Assembly: GCA_965201085.1 (NCBI GenBank)
Contig: CBDAVS010000025.1
Span: forward strand, 434,001-498,000
Direction: 5' to 3'
DNA length: 64,000 nucleotides
Source of the DNA: JAPOUP01 sp965201085
GTDB taxonomy: Bacteria; Pseudomonadota; Alphaproteobacteria; Rhodobacterales; Rhodobacteraceae
This document shows positions 1 to 8,584 of this stretch, piece after piece. Below the pieces are notes generated by a model that was not told the DNA's origin, made no database searches, and saw nothing but the letters and a program-made list of their open reading frames with translations. How positions within the stretch are numbered: the first letter of the stretch is position 1; each line of letters opens with the position of its first letter. A program made the position numbers and the translations under genes.

Positions 1-387
1 CCGAGGAAAATTGACGATCTCGACTGGCAGGGCTTTGAGCATTGGGTTGTCGACCGGGCCGGAGAGAGCGGCGACTGGGAAGGCTCGTTAACACCGGGGT
101 CGGGCGATGGGGGCGCCGATGCCCTTTTACGGCACCGCCGAAGACAGGGCACCGCGGCACTGGTCCAAACAAAGCACACAACTGAGCGTGATCGACTTGC
201 CGGTGAAGAGGCGGTTCGTGACCTGCTGCGAGCACGGGTTCGATATAGGGGGAACCATTTCCATCTGGTTGCAATCACAAATGCGGCCGGGTTTACCAAG
301 AGTGCCTGTGAGCTGGCTCTGGAGCATGGCATTGTTCTTGTGGATCGCGATCGGCTCGGATTGTGGCCGAACCATATCCTTGCATAG
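1..387 (+). CDS. Mrr-type restriction endonuclease, C-terminal part (cut by window edge)
   Basis: Reading frame 1 is open from the first base to a TAG at 385-387, giving 128 residues with no start in view. The protein begins inside the domain (DLDWQGFEHWV), then has a GDGGAD stretch at about residue 39 and ALVQTKHT about 20 residues later. This is the D...(Q)xK pattern of the PD-(D/E)xK nuclease fold in Mrr_cat proteins. The late LVAITNAAGFTKSACELA and ILVDRDRL segments also fit that family. Mrr enzymes cut DNA, typically methylated DNA. The N-terminal recognition part lies upstream of the window, so whether the gene is whole cannot be judged. An IS-like end lies about 260 bp downstream. Confidence 0.75.
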   Translation, partial: PRKIDDLDWQGFEHWVVDRAGESGDWEGSLTPGSGDGGADALLRHRRRQGTAALVQTKHTTERDRLAGEEAVRDLLRARVRYRGNHFHLVAITNAAGFTKSACELALEHGIVLVDRDRLGLWPNHILA

Positions 388-668
388 TGGTTCATCGAAG
401 CTTTCAGCATGGACCGGCGCGGCGACTTTAGCGGTCTGCACCCGTCACCGCGATGCAGGTGGCCGGAGCCCGCGGCAGCCTGACCGGCGGTGCACGGCCG
501 GATGTTCGGTGCCTGATGGTCCTTGGGAGCCAACGCCCGAACCGCCTTGACACGGCGCTTGATCATGCCGCGGACGGTTTCTCCGCAGCCAATAGTGGCC
601 GGACTTAGGCGCGTACCGGGCCGAAGGCGGGGTTTTCTGGCTGACACTGTATCCACCGCACGGTAGGG
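388..668. other. Gene-free relic stretch between the mrr fragment and pcaB
   Basis: No coding frame here looks like a real protein. The stretch is GC-rich and ends in a sequence (628-648) that matches the terminus of the ISNCY-like elements found later in the window. It is probably decayed mobile DNA separating the restriction gene from the aromatic-degradation block. Confidence 0.5.
628..648 (-). repeat. Solitary ISNCY-like terminal repeat
   Basis: The 21 bases cggggttttctggctgacac-t differ at one position from the right end of the complete ISNCY-like copy that finishes at 47785 (cggggttttctggcagacac-t). The opposite strand starts agtgtcagccagaaaacccc, like the ends at 24269, 49763 and 53545. 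No transposase is attached, so this is a solo end or the last trace of a fifth copy. Confidence 0.6.
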
Positions 669-2009
669 CTAGCTGGCGCTGAATTGCCGCTCTTTCGTCA
701 GTCGCGCAAATACTCTTGCCTCGGTGGGGGCCGTTCCAAGCTGTCTGGCGGGAGTGAAGGACGCTCGGTCCAGACCGGGCCAATCGGCGGCGGCAAGATC
801 CGGGAGGAAGGCCCCCGTCTCCCGGGCTCGGACACAGAGTTCCACGACGGCACTCTGGGCGTCCGGCCGTGGCATTGTTTCAGCCAAAGCGAAGGATAGC
901 GCTTCCGCATAGATCAGCCCCAGTCCGTCGTCTAAGCCGCGTTCCATCGCTTCCGGTCGGGGCGCCATGCCCGAAACAAGTTCCTCGGCTGCGGAGAGGC
1001 TTCTCGCAAAGCCGATGCAGAGTTGGGGAAGCGCGAGCCATTCGGTCAGCCAAGCCGCTCCATCACGTTGCTGGCGATGCAGACCCGCTCCCTGAAGTTC
1101 GGCATTGAGCGCCGTAATATGACGGGCGAGGGCAACAACAAGCGAGGGAAGGACCGGATTTGATTTCTGCGGCATGGTCGATGATCCGCCAGCCTGTGAC
1201 AGACGGATCTCCTCAATTCCCGATTGTGTCAGAAGGATGACGTCCTCGCCCATTTTGCCCAAGGACGTGGCGGCGCCCGTGATCCAGGAGACCAGTGCTC
1301 CGAGTCGGTCACGTTCACTATGCCACGATCCTCCAGGATCACCGAGTTTAAGCGCGTCCGCCAGTCGTGCCCGAACGGCCGGACCTTTGTCGCCCATGAC
1401 GGACAGCGTCCCGGCGGCGCCTGAAAGAGAGACGCATAGCGCCTCTTCCCGGATCTGAACGAGCCGCTCAAGATACCTCAGGAGCGGTCGCCCCCAAGTC
1501 GCGACGACTGCCCCGAAACTCGTAACCGTCGCGGTCTGGCCGTAGGTCCGTGCCGCCATGGGCAGTTCGGCATGCTCCAACCCAAGCCGCCCCAGATCAC
1601 GCAAGAGCGATTGCAGCCGATTTTCGTGGACCGCGAGCGCTTGACGCAGCCGCATGATCAATCCCGTTTCCATTATGTCCTGGCTGGTTGCGCCCCAATG
1701 CACGTATTGGGCATGCTGGGGAGCTCCGATCGCTTGTCGGAACGCTTTCACCAGCGCGGGCACCGGCACTGCGCTCTTCGCGGTACCTTCAGCCAGTTTC
1801 ACGGGATCGATCAGCACGTCCCGACTGGCGCGATGAATTGCCCGCGCCGCGGTCTCAGGTATCAAGCCTTCCGCCGCCTGTGCCTGTGCAAGCTCGCCCT
1901 CGACAAGTAGCATCGCGCGGATTTCGGCGGCGTCGGTGAACAGCGAAGCGGTTTCGGACTCTGTGAACAGGTCGCGGTAGATCGAGCTGTCAAACGGAGT
2001 GGCCGGCAT
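669..2009 (-). CDS. pcaB: 3-carboxy-cis,cis-muconate cycloisomerase
   Basis: A 446-residue member of the fumarase/aspartase superfamily. The superfamily signature GGSSTMPQKSNP is at residues 274-285, and the second conserved block HWGATSQD is at 104-111. In the beta-ketoadipate pathway PcaB converts 3-carboxy-cis,cis-muconate, the product of protocatechuate 3,4-dioxygenase, to 4-carboxymuconolactone. The pcaGH, pcaC and pcaD genes on the same strand upstream support this over adenylosuccinate lyase, its closest relative. The start ATG is 1 bp from the stop of the BKACE gene, so the two are probably translated together. It is the last gene of the block. The length is normal for the family. Confidence 0.93.
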   Translation of the reverse strand: MPATPFDSSIYRDLFTESETASLFTDAAEIRAMLLVEGELAQAQAAEGLIPETAARAIHRASRDVLIDPVKLAEGTAKSAVPVPALVKAFRQAIGAPQHAQYVHWGATSQDIMETGLIMRLRQALAVHENRLQSLLRDLGRLGLEHAELPMAARTYGQTATVTSFGAVVATWGRPLLRYLERLVQIREEALCVSLSGAAGTLSVMGDKGPAVRARLADALKLGDPGGSWHSERDRLGALVSWITGAATSLGKMGEDVILLTQSGIEEIRLSQAGGSSTMPQKSNPVLPSLVVALARHITALNAELQGAGLHRQQRDGAAWLTEWLALPQLCIGFARSLSAAEELVSGMAPRPEAMERGLDDGLGLIYAEALSFALAETMPRPDAQSAVVELCVRARETGAFLPDLAAADWPGLDRASFTPARQLGTAPTEARVFARLTKERQFSAS

Positions 2010-2840
2010 CTAGGCTGCCCTGAGCCCAAGCATCTCACGCGCCAGGGCCGGTGTCGCGACCGGACGGTCATATCTGGCGCATAGGTCCACCGTCCGCCGG
2101 ACAAGCGCCGCATTCGACGGAGCGAGTGTGGTCCGGTCCAGACGAACATTGTCCTCCAGTCCCGTGCGGGCATGGCCTCCCAGCTGGATACTCCATTCGT
2201 TGACCAGGATCTGTCCCGCTCCGATGCCGGCCGCACACCAGACGGCGTCCGGAGCGAAGCGTCTGAGCGTAGAGATGTAGAACTCGAAGATCGGCCTGTC
2301 GACGGGCATGGCGTTCTTGACGCCCATGACGAACTGGACATAGAGTGGAACTCTGAGTCTTCCGTCACCGGCCATTCTCGCCGCGTGAACGATGTGGCTG
2401 AGATCGAATGCCTCGATTTCCGGTTTGATGTCATACTGCCGCATTCTAGCCGCAAGCCAGTCCACCAGATCGGGTGGGTTCTCGTATACGCGGGTCGGGA
2501 AGTTATTCGACCCGACGGTGAGCGAAGCCATATCGGGTTTCAATGGCAGCATACCACCCCGCTCCCGACCGGCTCCCGAACGACCGCCGGTCGAGAACTG
2601 GATCACCATGCCGGGGCAATGTCTTTCGATCCCCTCCTTCAGTAAGGCGAAGCGGTCGGGATTCGATGTCGGGCTCCCGTCGTCGTTACGAACATGGGCA
2701 TGGCAAATGGCCGCGCCCGCCTCATAGGCTTCCTGCGTGGACTCGATCTGCTCTGCCACGGTGATCGGGACCGCCGGATTGTCGGATTTCCGGGGGAGCG
2801 AACCGGTGATCGCGACGCAGATAATGCAGGGCTTGGCCAT
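2010..2840 (-). CDS. BKACE-family beta-keto acid cleavage enzyme (DUF849)
   Basis: This 276-residue TIM-barrel protein belongs to the beta-keto acid cleavage enzymes, which condense a beta-keto acid with acetyl-CoA and release acetoacetate plus a new acyl-CoA. The zinc ligands seen in the founding enzyme Kce (two His and one Glu) are present: His47 and His49 in CHAHVR, and Glu229 in TGLEDN. I chose the ATG at 2840 because GGGAG lies just upstream; the longer frame would need a TTG. The gene sits between pcaG and pcaB. By context, 3-oxoadipate is an attractive substrate, giving succinyl-CoA and acetoacetate and so replacing PcaIJ and PcaF, which are not in view. That substrate is an inference. 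Confidence 0.85.
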   Translation of the reverse strand: MAKPCIICVAITGSLPRKSDNPAVPITVAEQIESTQEAYEAGAAICHAHVRNDDGSPTSNPDRFALLKEGIERHCPGMVIQFSTGGRSGAGRERGGMLPLKPDMASLTVGSNNFPTRVYENPPDLVDWLAARMRQYDIKPEIEAFDLSHIVHAARMAGDGRLRVPLYVQFVMGVKNAMPVDRPIFEFYISTLRRFAPDAVWCAAGIGAGQILVNEWSIQLGGHARTGLEDNVRLDRTTLAPSNAALVRRTVDLCARYDRPVATPALAREMLGLRAA

Positions 2841-2942
2841 GGATTCTCCCAAATCCGAGACAGTCTAGGCGGCTGGATTCACGGATTCAAACGCCTATGC
2901 AATCCGTTTCCGGAACCAGGTCCGGTATCACGCGCCGGTGCG

Positions 2943-3542
2943 CTACATATCCAGAAACACCGTTTCGTCGGGTCCCTGTAGATGGATGTCAAATCTGTAG
3001 AGGCCGGCTCCCGTCTTTCGCGCGATCAGCGTCTCAACCCGATGCCTCTGTTCGATGGCGTTCAGGACAGGGTCGCGGCTATTGTCCTCGTCGTCAAAAT
3101 AGATGCGCGTCTGAAGTCCGACATTGATTCCACGGGCGGTGATCCAGAGCGCGATGTGTGGCGCCTGTTCCCGACCGTCACGCAGCTTCGTACGCCCGGG
3201 CTTGACGCTTCGCAGGCTGAACTCACCGCTCTGTCCATCTGCGGCGAAGCGACAGAAGCCGTTGACCTTTGGGTCGGCTTCTGGCTGGCCGGGATGGAGT
3301 CCGTTCGCATCCGCCTGCCAGCTTTCCACCATGGCATCCCGAAACGCCCAACCCGTCCCGTCAAGCATGCGTCCCGTGATCACTATGATTTCACCGGTCG
3401 CGCCTTCCTCGATCGCGCGCCGCCCCAGATCTTCGGGATAGACGCCATCGATTCCGGTGAATCCCGGGATACAGCCGATGTGAACATATGGACCCGCTGT
3501 CTGGCTGGGTGTTTCGGCAAGTCGACGAAGATGCTGTACCAT
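2943..3542 (-). CDS. pcaG: Protocatechuate 3,4-dioxygenase alpha subunit
   Basis: A 199-residue intradiol dioxygenase subunit. Family blocks include the N-terminal TPSQTAGPYVHIG, an ITGRMLDGTG strand and the C-terminal YRFDIHLQGPDETVFLD. The alpha subunit lacks the iron ligands and forms the active site with PcaH. Together they cleave protocatechuate between its hydroxyl groups to 3-carboxy-cis,cis-muconate. Its ATG follows immediately after the TAA of pcaH (3543-3545), as expected for two subunits made in equal amounts. A 102-bp gap follows before the BKACE gene. Confidence 0.95.
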   Translation of the reverse strand: MVQHLRRLAETPSQTAGPYVHIGCIPGFTGIDGVYPEDLGRRAIEEGATGEIIVITGRMLDGTGWAFRDAMVESWQADANGLHPGQPEADPKVNGFCRFAADGQSGEFSLRSVKPGRTKLRDGREQAPHIALWITARGINVGLQTRIYFDDEDNSRDPVLNAIEQRHRVETLIARKTGAGLYRFDIHLQGPDETVFLDM

Positions 3543-4283
3543 TTACAGACCCTCCGATCTGTTCTCGAACATGGTCCGCCGACGACCGCGGAGCACGATG
3601 TCATACTGATAGGCGAGGTGGTCCATGGGACGGGATCCCGCCAGATCCAGCGGCGCGACGAGCCGCTCCAGCTGCCCACACTCCTTGATGGTGTTGGCGA
3701 TGGGGCAGTGTTTGATGAGCGGATCGCCCTCGAAATACATCTGCGTGATAAGCCGCTGTCCGAAACCGGTTCCAAAAACGGAGAAATGAATATGCATCGG
3801 GCGCCAGTCATTCGTCCTGTTAGGCCAGGGATAGGCGCCGGGGCGGATGGTCAGGAACTCGTAGTACCCGTCGTCATCGGTGACGGTTCGTCCACAGCCG
3901 CCGAAATTCGGGTCAAGCGGGGCGAAATATGTGTCCTTTATGTGTCGGTAGCGCCCGCCGGCATTGGCCTGCCAGATCTCCAGCAGCGTGTTCGGCACCG
4001 GTCGGGCGTTTTCGTCAAGCACCCGGCCATGCACCCGGATGCGTTCGCCGACGGCCGGGGCCGCGCCTTGGGAATAATTGAGGATCAGATTGCTGTCGAG
4101 CGGTCCCAGGATGTCATGGCCGAACAGGGGACCGGTTTCTTCGGTAACGGTGGATTCCATCGACAGGAGTGGAAAGCGGGGCGAGCGGGTGACAGCCGTC
4201 TTGTAATCCGGGTCGAATGCTTTGGGATGGATCGTGCGGTTGCGCGGAATCAGTGAACCGTCTTCATATCGAACTTGGCGCAT
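3543..4283 (-). CDS. pcaH: Protocatechuate 3,4-dioxygenase beta subunit
   Basis: A 246-residue catalytic subunit of the intradiol ring-cleaving dioxygenase. The non-haem iron ligands, two Tyr and two His, sit at Tyr112 (GGRYRH), Tyr151 (PGAYPWP) and His164/His166 (PMHIHF). Their spacing agrees with Tyr408, Tyr447, His460 and His462 of the Pseudomonas enzyme. The ATG at 4283 is preceded by GGAGGAG and is preferred over a start 84 bp upstream. It overlaps the end of pcaC by 20 bp. All active-site residues are intact, so the enzyme should work. Confidence 0.95.
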   Translation of the reverse strand: MRQVRYEDGSLIPRNRTIHPKAFDPDYKTAVTRSPRFPLLSMESTVTEETGPLFGHDILGPLDSNLILNYSQGAAPAVGERIRVHGRVLDENARPVPNTLLEIWQANAGGRYRHIKDTYFAPLDPNFGGCGRTVTDDDGYYEFLTIRPGAYPWPNRTNDWRPMHIHFSVFGTGFGQRLITQMYFEGDPLIKHCPIANTIKECGQLERLVAPLDLAGSRPMDHLAYQYDIVLRGRRRTMFENRSEGL

Positions 4284-4659
4284 GCTCCTCCTCCATTTCC
4301 GCATAGGTCTGTTTGGCGATTCTGATCGCTGTGTTCGCGCGCGGGACACCGGCGTAAATGGCGACATGCATCAACGCCTCCATCACATCGGATTTGGTGG
4401 CGCCGGTCCTGGATGTGGCGCGGATATGCATCGGGATCTCTTCGGTATTTCCCACCGCCGCGAGCAGGGCCAGTGTCAGCATCGATCGCTCCCGCAGCGA
4501 GATTCGGTCGCCTGACCAAAGCGTTCCCCATGCGGATTCCGCTATGAGGGTCTGGAACGGTTCGTCGAATTCAGATTTCGCCGCTTCGGCCCGGTCGACG
4601 TGAGCATCGCCAAGAACCTTCCTTCGGGTCGCCATGCCCCGATCATAGCGCGAGGTCAT
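4264..4659 (-). CDS. pcaC: 4-carboxymuconolactone decarboxylase
   Basis: A 131-residue member of the AhpD/CMD family with the usual N-terminal block MATRRKVLGDAHVDRA and the central RSMLTLALLAAVG...EIPMHIRA. It decarboxylates 4-carboxymuconolactone to 3-oxoadipate enol-lactone, the substrate of PcaD. The length is typical for a stand-alone PcaC; it is not fused to PcaD as in some actinobacteria. The frame allows a start at Met1 or Met9; I kept Met1 because homologues have a similar short leader. It overlaps pcaH by 20 bp, indicating one transcript. Confidence 0.93.
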   Translation of the reverse strand: MTSRYDRGMATRRKVLGDAHVDRAEAAKSEFDEPFQTLIAESAWGTLWSGDRISLRERSMLTLALLAAVGNTEEIPMHIRATSRTGATKSDVMEALMHVAIYAGVPRANTAIRIAKQTYAEMEEEHAPSSI

Positions 4660-4728
4660 CGAATGCGCCCCCAGCCTACCCGTGATGGAAGGTCGTGAGC
4701 CGATACGGTAGCGGCGATCCGGTAAGTT

Positions 4729-5517
4729 CTAGACATGGCCGGTTTCCCTAATGAATTCGGAAAGGATGCTGGCATAGACCGCTGGCTGTTCGACGCACGG
4801 GAGATGGCCCGCGCCCTGGATAACGCGGTACGCGCTGCCCCTGATGAGAGACGCCGTCTCACGCACGAGATCCGCCGGGGTCGAGCCATCGACACTGCCA
4901 GCGATCGCAAGGGTGGGGAGCGTCAGTCCGCTAGTGGTTGCGAGTAGGTCCGCGCCCTGGATCGCCGCAGAGCAGCCGATATATCCGTCGACTGGCTGGC
5001 GCACCAGCATATTCCGCCAGGTGGCCAGATCCGGAGACGCTCGGAATTCCTTCGAAAACCAGCGCTCCATGACGCCCTCCGCGAGTTCATCGAGACCGCC
5101 GCGTCGCACGGTGTCGATGCGGTCCTGCCAGATATCGGGCGTTCCGATCTTCACGGCGGTGTTCGAGATCACCATGGCACGGATCAGGTCCGGTCGACTG
5201 GTGGCCAGCGATTGCGCGATCATGCCACCGATCGAAAGGCCGACGAACAGGCAGTCCCGCACGCCGAGGTGATCAAGCAGGCTCTCCGCGTCGCCGACCA
5301 GCGACTCCATTGTATAGGGAGGGGGCGGGCAGGAGCTCAGTCCATGCCCCCGTTTGTCAAATCGGATGACACGTAGGTTCGGCGGCAGATGGGGGATTAC
5401 CAAATCCCAAAGCCTGTAGTCGGTGCCCAGGGAATTCGCGAACACCAATGGCGCGCCGGAAGGGTCGCCGTCTTCGCGAAGATTGATTTGAACCGATCCG
5501 AGGTCGGCGGTCCGCAT
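4729..5517 (-). CDS. pcaD: 3-oxoadipate enol-lactonase
   Basis: A 262-residue alpha/beta hydrolase. The nucleophile elbow GLSIGG places the catalytic serine at residue 95, the acid is probably Asp210 (AGSVDGSTP) and the histidine is His238 (GAGHLP). The N-terminal FANSLGTDYRLWD block is characteristic of PcaD, where the oxyanion hole follows a conserved SLGT. It opens 3-oxoadipate enol-lactone to 3-oxoadipate. It lies between pobA and pcaC with short gaps on both sides, consistent with one operon. Confidence 0.93.
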   Translation of the reverse strand: MRTADLGSVQINLREDGDPSGAPLVFANSLGTDYRLWDLVIPHLPPNLRVIRFDKRGHGLSSCPPPPYTMESLVGDAESLLDHLGVRDCLFVGLSIGGMIAQSLATSRPDLIRAMVISNTAVKIGTPDIWQDRIDTVRRGGLDELAEGVMERWFSKEFRASPDLATWRNMLVRQPVDGYIGCSAAIQGADLLATTSGLTLPTLAIAGSVDGSTPADLVRETASLIRGSAYRVIQGAGHLPCVEQPAVYASILSEFIRETGHV

Positions 5518-5529
5518 GCGATCTCTCCT

Positions 5530-6699
5530 TCAATAGGGCAGTCCAACGTAGTTTTCGGCGAAGACCTTTTGTGCCGCGTCGGAGATTCCGAGGAAATCAA
5601 ATTCGGTTTCCTGCATCCGTCTGTCGATTTCCGGCTGTTTCGGGGGCAGATGCGTGATGTCGGTGAGCCACCACGAAAAACGCATGGCCTTCAGGACGCG
5701 TGAAAGCGCCTTGGCGGAGTATTCGGCAAGACCTTGGTTATTCCCATCGCGATAGTGTAGCAGAAGCGCGTGATGGAGATAGTATATATCGGAGGCCGCG
5801 AGGTTCAGTCCCTTGGCTCCGGTCGGCGGTACGATATGGGCCGCATCGCCCGCAAGGAACAGGCGTCCCCAGTTCATGGGTTCGCAAAAGAAACTACGCA
5901 GCGGTGCGATGGATTTCTCGATGCTTGGTCCCGTCACGATCGTATCTGCCGCCGATTCGGGAATGCGGCGTCTCAGTTCGTCCCAGAACGCATCGTCGGA
6001 CCAATCTTCGGCCCGGTCTTCCAGCGGGCATTGTATGTAATAGCGGGACAGTCCCATGTTCCGCATCGAGCAAAGCGCGAAGCCGCGGTGATGGGCGGAA
6101 TAGATCAGTTCGTCGCTGACCGGTGGTGTTTCGCTGAGCACTCCGAGCCAACCGAACGGGTATGCGCGTTCGTACTCACGTCGAACCCGCTCCGGAATCG
6201 TCCTGCGGCTGACCCCGCGGAATCCGTCGCATCCGGCCACGAAATCGCAGTCAATCCGTTTGACGCTCCCATCCTGAATGAATGTGACGAAGGGAGAATC
6301 GGTATCGAGCCCATGTGGACTGACCGCCTGCACCTCATGGAAGATCGGCGCGTCCCGCCCGTCGCAGGTCGTGTGGAGGTCAGCGGTTATTTCCGTCTGG
6401 CCCCACACCAGTACCCGTTTGCCGGTGAGCTGCCTGAAGTCGATGCGGATCTGACGGTCTCCGCAGGCGATGGACGTGCCGTCATGGGCAAAGCCATCGC
6501 GGTTCATTCTGGCGCCGACACCCGCTTCGCGCAGCAGTTCCACGGTACCGAGTTCGAGCACCCCCGCCCGGATACGACCGAGCACATGGTCCCGTGAGCG
6601 TCGCTCAAGAATGATCGTATCTATGCCATGCAGGTGCAGCAGTTGCGACAGCAGCAAGCCGGACGGTCCCCCGCCGATGATACAGACCTGAGTGCGCAT
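5530..6699 (-). CDS. pobA: 4-hydroxybenzoate 3-monooxygenase
   Basis: A 389-residue FAD-dependent aromatic hydroxylase of the usual PobA length. The FAD/NADPH fingerprints are GGGPSG (residues 9-14), CDGFRG (157-162) and the GD motif LAGDAAH (282-288). Residues around Tyr200, Ser211 and Arg213 line up with the substrate-binding Tyr201, Ser212 and Arg214 of the Pseudomonas enzyme by motif spacing. It converts 4-hydroxybenzoate to protocatechuate and feeds the pca genes behind it. It is the promoter-proximal gene of the seven-gene block. No PobR or PcaQ regulator gene is adjacent. Confidence 0.95.
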   Translation of the reverse strand: MRTQVCIIGGGPSGLLLSQLLHLHGIDTIILERRSRDHVLGRIRAGVLELGTVELLREAGVGARMNRDGFAHDGTSIACGDRQIRIDFRQLTGKRVLVWGQTEITADLHTTCDGRDAPIFHEVQAVSPHGLDTDSPFVTFIQDGSVKRIDCDFVAGCDGFRGVSRRTIPERVRREYERAYPFGWLGVLSETPPVSDELIYSAHHRGFALCSMRNMGLSRYYIQCPLEDRAEDWSDDAFWDELRRRIPESAADTIVTGPSIEKSIAPLRSFFCEPMNWGRLFLAGDAAHIVPPTGAKGLNLAASDIYYLHHALLLHYRDGNNQGLAEYSAKALSRVLKAMRFSWWLTDITHLPPKQPEIDRRMQETEFDFLGISDAAQKVFAENYVGLPY

Positions 6700-6978
6700 G
6701 CGAGCCTCTCCCGACCGCAGGAATCGCAGAAATGGATTGGACCGTCAACCGATGTCGATCGCATGTGAATCCGGGTAAGTGGCAATTTGTGGTGGAACCC
6801 ATGCCGGATTATCGCTACATACAGTCGAATGATGATCGAATTAAATTGGAGAATGCGCTTTCCCTCACCGCCGGTCGCGGGAAAACTTGAGTGAACCCGA
6901 TGAGCCTCGTGAATCCATACGAGGGCTCCGGATCACCCAATCCATCGAAAGCCCCTGAAAGAAGGAGCAGGATTTCAT
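6700..6978. promoter_or_regulatory. Divergent promoter region of pobA and the DUF6880 gene
   Basis: This 279-bp gene-free interval separates pobA on the minus strand from the plus-strand gene at 6979. It must hold the promoter of the whole pob/pca block. I see no clear operator dyad or terminator in it, and no regulator gene is adjacent. Confidence 0.45.
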
Positions 6979-8418
6979 ATGGCGTCGAAAACCAGTCTGA
7001 ACGCAAAGAACCTGGAAGCGCTGGGTGCGGAACGTCTCGCGCGGTTACTGATTGAAATCAGTACCGGAAACGCTGTTGCGAAACGCAGGCTTCGGTTGGC
7101 GCTGTCAGGTGCGCAAAGCCCGAAACTGATCGCACGTGAGATCGCGAAGCAGATAACGCGGGTCGCGCGGGCGCGCACCTGGGTCACGTGGGAGAACCGA
7201 AAGCCGCTCGTCGACGACCTTGAGGCGCTACGGCGTTCGATCCTTGAGCAGATCGTTCCCGCCGATGCCGACGAGGCTCTGCATCTCCTATGGCGATTCA
7301 TGGCGCTCGCAGCGCCTGTGTTTGATCGCAGCGACGATTCCAGCGGTATTATCAGCGGGATATTCGATGGTGTACTTCGCGACATCGGCGAAGTGGCCGG
7401 TAAAGCCAATGTCGCACCAAAGGCATTGGCGGAGATGGTTTTCGAAGCGCTTAAGGACAATGAATGGTGCCAATACTTTGGGTTGATCTCCATAATGTCA
7501 CCAACGTTGGGTAGTGCTGGCCTCGCCCATCTGAAAGCACTGGTTGAAGAACTGGGACGATCACGCGTGCCGGTGCCACCGAAGGAAGAATGGAAAAAGG
7601 TCGGAGCGGGTTTGAATGCTGTAAGATACGAACATGAGGAACGAGAGCGGCGGAATCAGTATATTGCCCGGGAAGCGCTAAAGGATATCGCCGACGCACA
7701 GGGCGATGCGGATGCGTATGTCGCGCAACTGGACCCCAAATCCTTCAGCATTCCGAAGGTCGCCGCCGAAGTCGCCCGGCGGCTTCTTGCTGCAGGCAGA
7801 GCGCAGGAAGCTCTTGATTCTATCGATGGAGCCGAAATCTCCGAAGGTCGCTCCGTTCCCCGCGAGTGGCAGGATGCGAGGCTGGAAGCCTTGGAAGCGC
7901 TCGGGCGACCGAAAGACGCGCAGACTTTCCGTTGGGCCTGTTTCGAGCGCGATCTCTCGTCCGATCATCTGCGCGACTATCTCAAGCGTCTGCCGGATTT
8001 CGAGGATGTCGAAGCCGAAGAGCGGGCGATGGCCCATGTGGCCACTTTCCCGACCTTTTTCGCCGCGCTGATGTTCTTTATTGACTGGCCCGCGCTCGAC
8101 CGCGCCGCGACACTCCTGATCGTTCGCCAGGACGAGATCGATGGCAATCTGTACAGATATCTTCTGCCCGCCGCCGAAGCCCTTTCCGAGCGTCACCCGC
8201 TCGCTGCGACTCTGGCGCTTCGCGCGATGGTGGATTTTACCCTGACCAATGCCAGATCCACACGTTATGGCCACGCCGCCGACCACCTGAGCACCTGCGC
8301 CCGGCTCGCATCCGAAATCAGGGATTTCGGTAAATTCGAACGACACGCGGCCTATATCGCGAGACTGAAGGAACAGCACGGTAAAAAGGCGAGCTTCTGG
8401 TCCCTTGCATTGGGTTGA
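6979..8418 (+). CDS. DUF6880-family protein
   Basis: A 479-residue soluble protein with no signal peptide or membrane segment. The N-terminus (LEALGAERLARLLIEISTG, then AKRRLRLALSG) and the helical, repeat-like remainder match what I know as DUF6880, a family of unknown function in alphaproteobacteria. Family members are often annotated near SWIM zinc-finger proteins; none is present here. The start is supported by AAGGAG about 12 bases before the ATG. It is divergent from pobA and stands alone. I cannot assign a biochemical role. Confidence 0.7.
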   Translation: MASKTSLNAKNLEALGAERLARLLIEISTGNAVAKRRLRLALSGAQSPKLIAREIAKQITRVARARTWVTWENRKPLVDDLEALRRSILEQIVPADADEALHLLWRFMALAAPVFDRSDDSSGIISGIFDGVLRDIGEVAGKANVAPKALAEMVFEALKDNEWCQYFGLISIMSPTLGSAGLAHLKALVEELGRSRVPVPPKEEWKKVGAGLNAVRYEHEERERRNQYIAREALKDIADAQGDADAYVAQLDPKSFSIPKVAAEVARRLLAAGRAQEALDSIDGAEISEGRSVPREWQDARLEALEALGRPKDAQTFRWACFERDLSSDHLRDYLKRLPDFEDVEAEERAMAHVATFPTFFAALMFFIDWPALDRAATLLIVRQDEIDGNLYRYLLPAAEALSERHPLAATLALRAMVDFTLTNARSTRYGHAADHLSTCARLASEIRDFGKFERHAAYIARLKEQHGKKASFWSLALG

Positions 8419-8584
8419 TTGCACCGCCGACGATGATCGGAGATCTGTGTCAAAATCGCCTGTAAATTCCGGATCGGCGGCGTAAGTCGACGGTGGATCA
8501 AACCGGACCGCAGGTCTTTCGCATCGCGCGGAAGCCCGAACAGCACAGAGATAGTCCCTAGATCGCAGGCGCGGTGGAAAGCTG

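Noticed and set aside
107..550. 147-residue frame near the left edge
   Set aside because: It overlaps the Mrr frame, which has clear family motifs; this one has none.
3062..4256. Long plus-strand frame over pcaGH
   Set aside because: It is antisense to two well-supported dioxygenase subunits.
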